Assembly: GCA_965248235.1 (NCBI GenBank)
Contig: CBDFIU010000002.1
Location: forward strand, 620,001-684,000
From: UBA6623 sp965248235
GTDB taxonomy: Bacteria; Acidobacteriota; Terriglobia; Bryobacterales; UBA6623
DNA length: 64,000 nucleotides
Direction: 5' to 3'
Part shown: positions 63,234-64,000 of the stretch, piece by piece
Position numbering within the stretch: the first letter of the stretch is position 1
How the letters are laid out: every line of letters begins with the position of its first letter
Notes under the pieces: model-generated
Databases searched by the model: none
Told to the model about the DNA's origin: nothing
What the model saw: only the letters and a program-made list of their open reading frames with translations
Translations under genes and position numbers: made by a program

Positions 63234-63851
63234 CTACCGCGTCGCGTAGAACGACCGCTGGGGAGTCGGGTAGGACGAGCTTTCACCCACCGGCTGGAGA
63301 AACGGGAATTCCGCGACTTTGCGGTAGATGGGACCCGCGTCGGTCACCGTGCTCTCGAACAACACGAACTGGTCCGGCGAGATCACGCCGAACTCGCGGC
63401 TCGGCAAATCCTCGACAGCTCGGTAGAGGTCGTCCACGACTATGTCTTCGCGTACGCGCGCCAGAGTCAAATGGGGATTATACGGGCGAACTTCCGGGGC
63501 AATGCCCAGCGTCTGCAATGTTGAATCGACGCGACTCGCCAGTTGCCGCAACGCCGGTGTGTTTTCCGCGCCGGCCCAGAAAATCCGCGGACGATGGGCG
63601 TTCGGGAAGAACCCCAGCCCGGCCAACGGAACGTTCAAGACCGGCTCGGTGGCCGGCAATCGAACCTCGTTGAGCTGATGAATCACTTCGTCCAAACGCT
63701 TCGGCGACCACTCCCCGATGTATTTCAACGTGACGTGCATGTTTTCCGGGTGCACCCACCGCAAATGGGTGTGGGGTTGAAGGCGCCGAATCAACTCGGT
63801 AAGAGCGACGACGACCTTGGCATTCAGTTCGAGGGCAACAAAAAGACGCAT
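63234..63851 (-). CDS. thpR: RNA 2',3'-cyclic phosphodiesterase
   Basis: 205 residues of the 2H phosphoesterase family. Its start MRLFVALELNAKVVVAL is characteristic. The two catalytic HxTL motifs are HVTLKYIGEW near residue 39 and HLTLARVRED near residue 126. The C-terminal FESTVTDAGPIYRKVAEFP follows the family. It opens 2',3'-cyclic phosphates on RNA or tRNA ends. A CDS on the same strand lies about 50 bases upstream, at the right window edge. Confidence 0.92.
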   Translation of the reverse strand: MRLFVALELNAKVVVALTELIRRLQPHTHLRWVHPENMHVTLKYIGEWSPKRLDEVIHQLNEVRLPATEPVLNVPLAGLGFFPNAHRPRIFWAGAENTPALRQLASRVDSTLQTLGIAPEVRPYNPHLTLARVREDIVVDDLYRAVEDLPSREFGVISPDQFVLFESTVTDAGPIYRKVAEFPFLQPVGESSSYPTPQRSFYATR

Positions 63852-63899
63852 AGGGATCTGCCTTCGCCAAATCAGCTCGTCAGGCGGCGCGAACCGGCT

Positions 63900-64000
63900 C
63901 TACTTCTGCTTCTTCTTTCCCGTGTGAACCGAATGCTGCTGTTGCGGCAACTCCAGTATGACGGTGTAAGTTTGATCGATTTCGCTAAGGGCCAGCCGCT
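63900..64000 (-). CDS. C-terminal end of an unidentified protein (cut by window edge)
   Basis: The frame that enters from the right edge reads LALSEIDQTYTVILELPQQQ and ends GKKKQK with TAG at 63900-63902. It probably belongs to a gene that begins outside the window, 48 bases upstream of thpR. No family is recognised from this piece. Confidence 0.5.
   Translation of the reverse strand, partial: RLALSEIDQTYTVILELPQQQHSVHTGKKKQK

Overview
The window is GC-rich bacterial chromosome, most likely from an Acidobacteriota member. The best taxonomic pointer is the C-terminal domain of the large Ig-like protein at 7076-10995, which resembles the TIGR03437 'Solibacter' domain, together with DUF1549/DUF1553 and DUF1501 proteins, Tat-exported DUF1080 and toroid proteins, and a GH127 lipoprotein. 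Planctomycetota or Verrucomicrobiota share some of these families, so the phylum call is an inference.

Layout. 1-947: the end of a PD40/TolB-like protein with an in-frame amber. 948-3390: two copies of one IS1595-family (ISXO2-like) element that break an aldo/keto reductase. 3.7-16 kb: AT-hook protein, TIGR01777 epimerase, MauE-thioredoxin fusion, SDR, a broken propeller/Ig-like surface protein, two secreted alpha-toroid proteins, a lipoprotein, a CurA-type reductase and tRNA-Leu(CAG). 16-25 kb: GH127, DUF1080, DinB, an NtrY/NtrX-like two-component pair and a stand-alone receiver-like protein. 25.8-31.5 kb: a DUF1549/DUF1553 plus DUF1501 pair, YjbQ and a VOC protein. 31.5-41.8 kb: a frameshifted TPR protein, IS copy 3, FdhE-like, a minus-strand run ssb / VTT protein / GNAT / divergent DHPS, ModA, and three eroded tandem paralogues hit by IS copy 4. 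42-55 kb: MFS, a lone DUF1501, class-III aminotransferase with argC-argB, MoeA-like, HDOD, frameshifted opine dehydrogenase, and a beta-hydroxyacid dehydrogenase plus TIM-barrel pair. 55.4-57.5 kb: EAL fragment, IS copy 5, and a PD40/DUF5989 repeat locus. 57.6-64 kb: TIM-barrel epimerase, prohibitin-like SPFH protein, TadE-like protein, DinB, cyclase-family protein, SDR and ThpR.

The main structural observation is that IS copies 1 and 5 are direct repeats whose inner flanks do not match (a broken AKR gene and a broken EAL gene). Their outer flanks carry nearly the same 8-mer (CATAGAAT / CATAGTAT). Joined together, the outer flanks rebuild a PD40-DUF5989 arrangement that is repeated right beside the right-hand end. 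The 55.8-kb block 948-56717 therefore looks like a composite-transposon-like insertion, or a circle integrated through a resident IS, that carries housekeeping genes (tRNA-Leu, ssb, argC, argB, ntrYX). A misassembly through the 1-kb repeats is the main alternative.

A second pattern is a set of single-base lesions, mostly in or beside short G-runs, in otherwise well-kept genes (IS copy 1, Ig-like protein, TPR protein, opine dehydrogenase, a small membrane protein), plus two in-frame TAG codons. These are either real decay or sequencing error, and the sequence alone cannot separate the two. I saw no CRISPR array, rRNA, phage module or recognised defence system.
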